DNA from: Candidatus Woesearchaeota archaeon
GTDB lineage: Archaea > Nanobdellota > Nanobdellia > Woesearchaeales > JAGWAF01
Direction of reading: 5' to 3'
Assembly: GCA_016932755.1 (NCBI GenBank)
Contig: JAFGCE010000043.1
Coordinates: forward strand, 1-8,077
DNA: 8,077 bases
Shown one piece after another: positions 7,164 through 8,077 of the stretch. Below the pieces are notes generated by a model. That model was given only the letters and a program-made list of their open reading frames with translations. It had not been told where the DNA came from and ran no database searches. A program made the position numbers and the translations under genes. Position 1 is the stretch's first letter. Each line of letters begins with the position of its first letter.

Positions 7164-7173
7164 ACTATTTAAA
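7159..7173 (+). promoter_or_regulatory. BRE/TATA promoter of the SpoIIM-like gene
   Basis: BRE-like CAAAAAC (7159-7165) is followed by TATTTAAA (7166-7173). The box centre lies about 26-27 nt before ATG 7196, so the transcript should start at or near the A of the start codon (leaderless). The 9-bp word CTATTTAAA is the same one found on the plus strand at the aIF2-beta TATA box (7122-7130). Confidence 0.65.
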
Positions 7174-7195
7174 CAGCATTATTCCACTTTAAGCC

Positions 7196-8044
7196 ATGGT
7201 GCTCGAGTCAATTATCACTCCGCTGAAAGCAGAGAAAACTCCCTTGAGGCTTTTTTTTATTGGTTTCATGTACAGCACTGTCGGGCTTTTCCTGAGCCTG
7301 TGGGTTTTTAGCGAGCATGCAAGCCTTGTAATGGTTTTCTTTACTGTTTTTGCGTGTGTGCCTTTGCTTTACAGCACAATGAAGCTCGAAGAAGAGAAGG
7401 ACATCCAGATAGAAGATGAAAAGACGCTGCTGAAAGAGCACAGCAAAGCGCTGGCATTCCTTATAATGCTTTTTTTTGGCATGGTCATCGCATTTTCATT
7501 GTGGTACACCCTTCTCCCGGCGCAAACAGCAAACACGCTTTTCAAAGTCCAAACCCAGATGATACTTAACCTTAACCAGCAGGTCACAGGAAACGTGACA
7601 AACCTCGCATTGTTCAGCAAAATATTCCTCAACAACCTGAAAGTCCTTATTTTCTGCATCTTGTTCTCTTTCCTTTACGGAGCAGGCGCGATATTCATAT
7701 TAACATGGAATGCATCTGTTATTGGGGTGGCTATCGGAAACTTTGTAAGGACCCATCTAAGCACGTATGCGTCCCATCTCGGACTCAGCAACATTTCGTC
7801 TTACTTTTACGCAGCATCAATGGGGCTACTAAGATATTCTCTGCACGGCATACCTGAAATACTTGCTTATTTTATAGCAGGGCTGGCAGGAGGAATAATT
7901 TCTGTTGCTGTAATAAAGCATAACTACAGCACAAAGGCTTTTGAGAGAATACTTCTTGACTCTTCAGACTTAATCATAGGCGCGATATTCATTCTCTTTA
8001 TTGCTGCGCTGATAGAAGTATATATCACCCCTGCGTTTTTCTAG
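7196..8044 (+). CDS. SpoIIM-like (DUF95) multipass membrane protein
   Basis: A 282-aa integral membrane protein of the SpoIIM (stage II sporulation protein M, DUF95) family. Probable membrane segments lie near residues 18-38, 42-60, 85-106, 148-171, 203-215 (weak), 219-240 and 258-278. A charged cytoplasmic-type loop (62-84, KLEEEKDIQIEDEK) sits between the second and third. The family signature is visible as NNLKV (146-150), GNFV (181-184) and HGIPE (217-221) entering a hydrophobic helix. Bacillus SpoIIM acts with SpoIID and SpoIIP in peptidoglycan remodelling during engulfment. An archaeon has neither spores nor murein, so the role here is unknown; some membrane or envelope function is the safest guess. 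An in-frame TAA at 7190-7192 makes ATG 7196 the earliest start, matching the leaderless promoter. It is transcribed divergently from aIF2-beta. Confidence 0.85.
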   Translation: MVLESIITPLKAEKTPLRLFFIGFMYSTVGLFLSLWVFSEHASLVMVFFTVFACVPLLYSTMKLEEEKDIQIEDEKTLLKEHSKALAFLIMLFFGMVIAFSLWYTLLPAQTANTLFKVQTQMILNLNQQVTGNVTNLALFSKIFLNNLKVLIFCILFSFLYGAGAIFILTWNASVIGVAIGNFVRTHLSTYASHLGLSNISSYFYAASMGLLRYSLHGIPEILAYFIAGLAGGIISVAVIKHNYSTKAFERILLDSSDLIIGAIFILFIAALIEVYITPAFF

Positions 8045-8067
8045 ATTATTCCAAAACCTTTAATTTT
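8036..8067 (+). terminator. Possible T-rich terminator of the SpoIIM-like gene
   Basis: A T5 run (8036-8040) sits immediately before the TAG stop and a T4 run (8064-8067) lies about 20 nt past it. This is compatible with factor-independent archaeal termination. There is no hairpin. Confidence 0.3.
8051..8067 (+). promoter_or_regulatory. Promoter-like BRE/TATA for a gene beyond the window
   Basis: CCAAAACC (8051-8058) resembles a BRE and is followed by TTTAATTT (8059-8066), a TATA-like box. The layout is like the two promoters at 7123-7173. If it works as they do, the start codon of the next plus-strand gene would fall about 10-15 nt past the window edge. It overlaps the possible terminator of the preceding gene. 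Confidence 0.35.
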
Positions 8068-8077
8068 CCCTTGCTTA

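Noticed and set aside
7104..7195. Small RNA or riboswitch in the divergent intergenic region
   Set aside because: Both promoters appear leaderless, leaving no transcribed leader, and no stable hairpin is visible.

Overview
The window is chromosomal DNA from an archaeon. It encodes both subunits of the archaea-specific replicative DNA polymerase D, an Orc1/Cdc6 initiator, the archaeal translation factor aIF2-beta and a DUF424 protein. Its promoters are of the BRE/TATA type and lie so close to the start codons that the mRNAs should be leaderless. PolD excludes Crenarchaeota. The gene style and the archaeal SpoIIM-like protein fit a DPANN-type or euryarchaeal lineage (for example Woesearchaeota or Diapherotrites relatives), but the sequence alone does not settle this. 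GC content looks moderate (about mid-40s % by eye). I see no mobile element, CRISPR array, tRNA or rRNA.

Positions 1-6394, plus strand: a replication cluster of orc1/cdc6, DP1 (polB, small subunit) and DP2 (polC, large subunit). The cdc6-DP1 junction is 35 nt and contains two adjacent inverted repeats. DP1 and DP2 are separated by one base. All expected active-site motifs are present: Walker A/B and sensors in Cdc6, the five metal-binding motifs of the DP1 nuclease, and the double-psi beta-barrel aspartates, zinc motifs and a C-terminal PIP box in DP2. Together these encode origin recognition and helicase loading, plus the polymerase and its proofreading nuclease.

Positions 6398-7103, minus strand: a two-gene translation-related operon, aIF2-beta followed by DUF424, again one base apart. 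It converges on DP2 with only 3 nt between the stop codons.

Positions 7104-7195: a 92-bp divergent promoter region with two TATA boxes sharing the same 9-bp word. They drive aIF2-beta (minus) and a multipass membrane protein of the SpoIIM/DUF95 family (plus, 7196-8044). The last 33 bases hold a T-rich probable terminator and a promoter-like BRE/TATA motif for a gene beyond the window.

This is mostly a conserved housekeeping region. The items worth a second look are small-scale: the tandem palindromes before DP1, identical one-base SD-less gene junctions in both operons, the DCDGD version of the DP2 catalytic motif, the Trp-containing PIP box, the nearly abutting convergent stops, and the symmetric divergent promoter. 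I found no convincing new multi-gene system.
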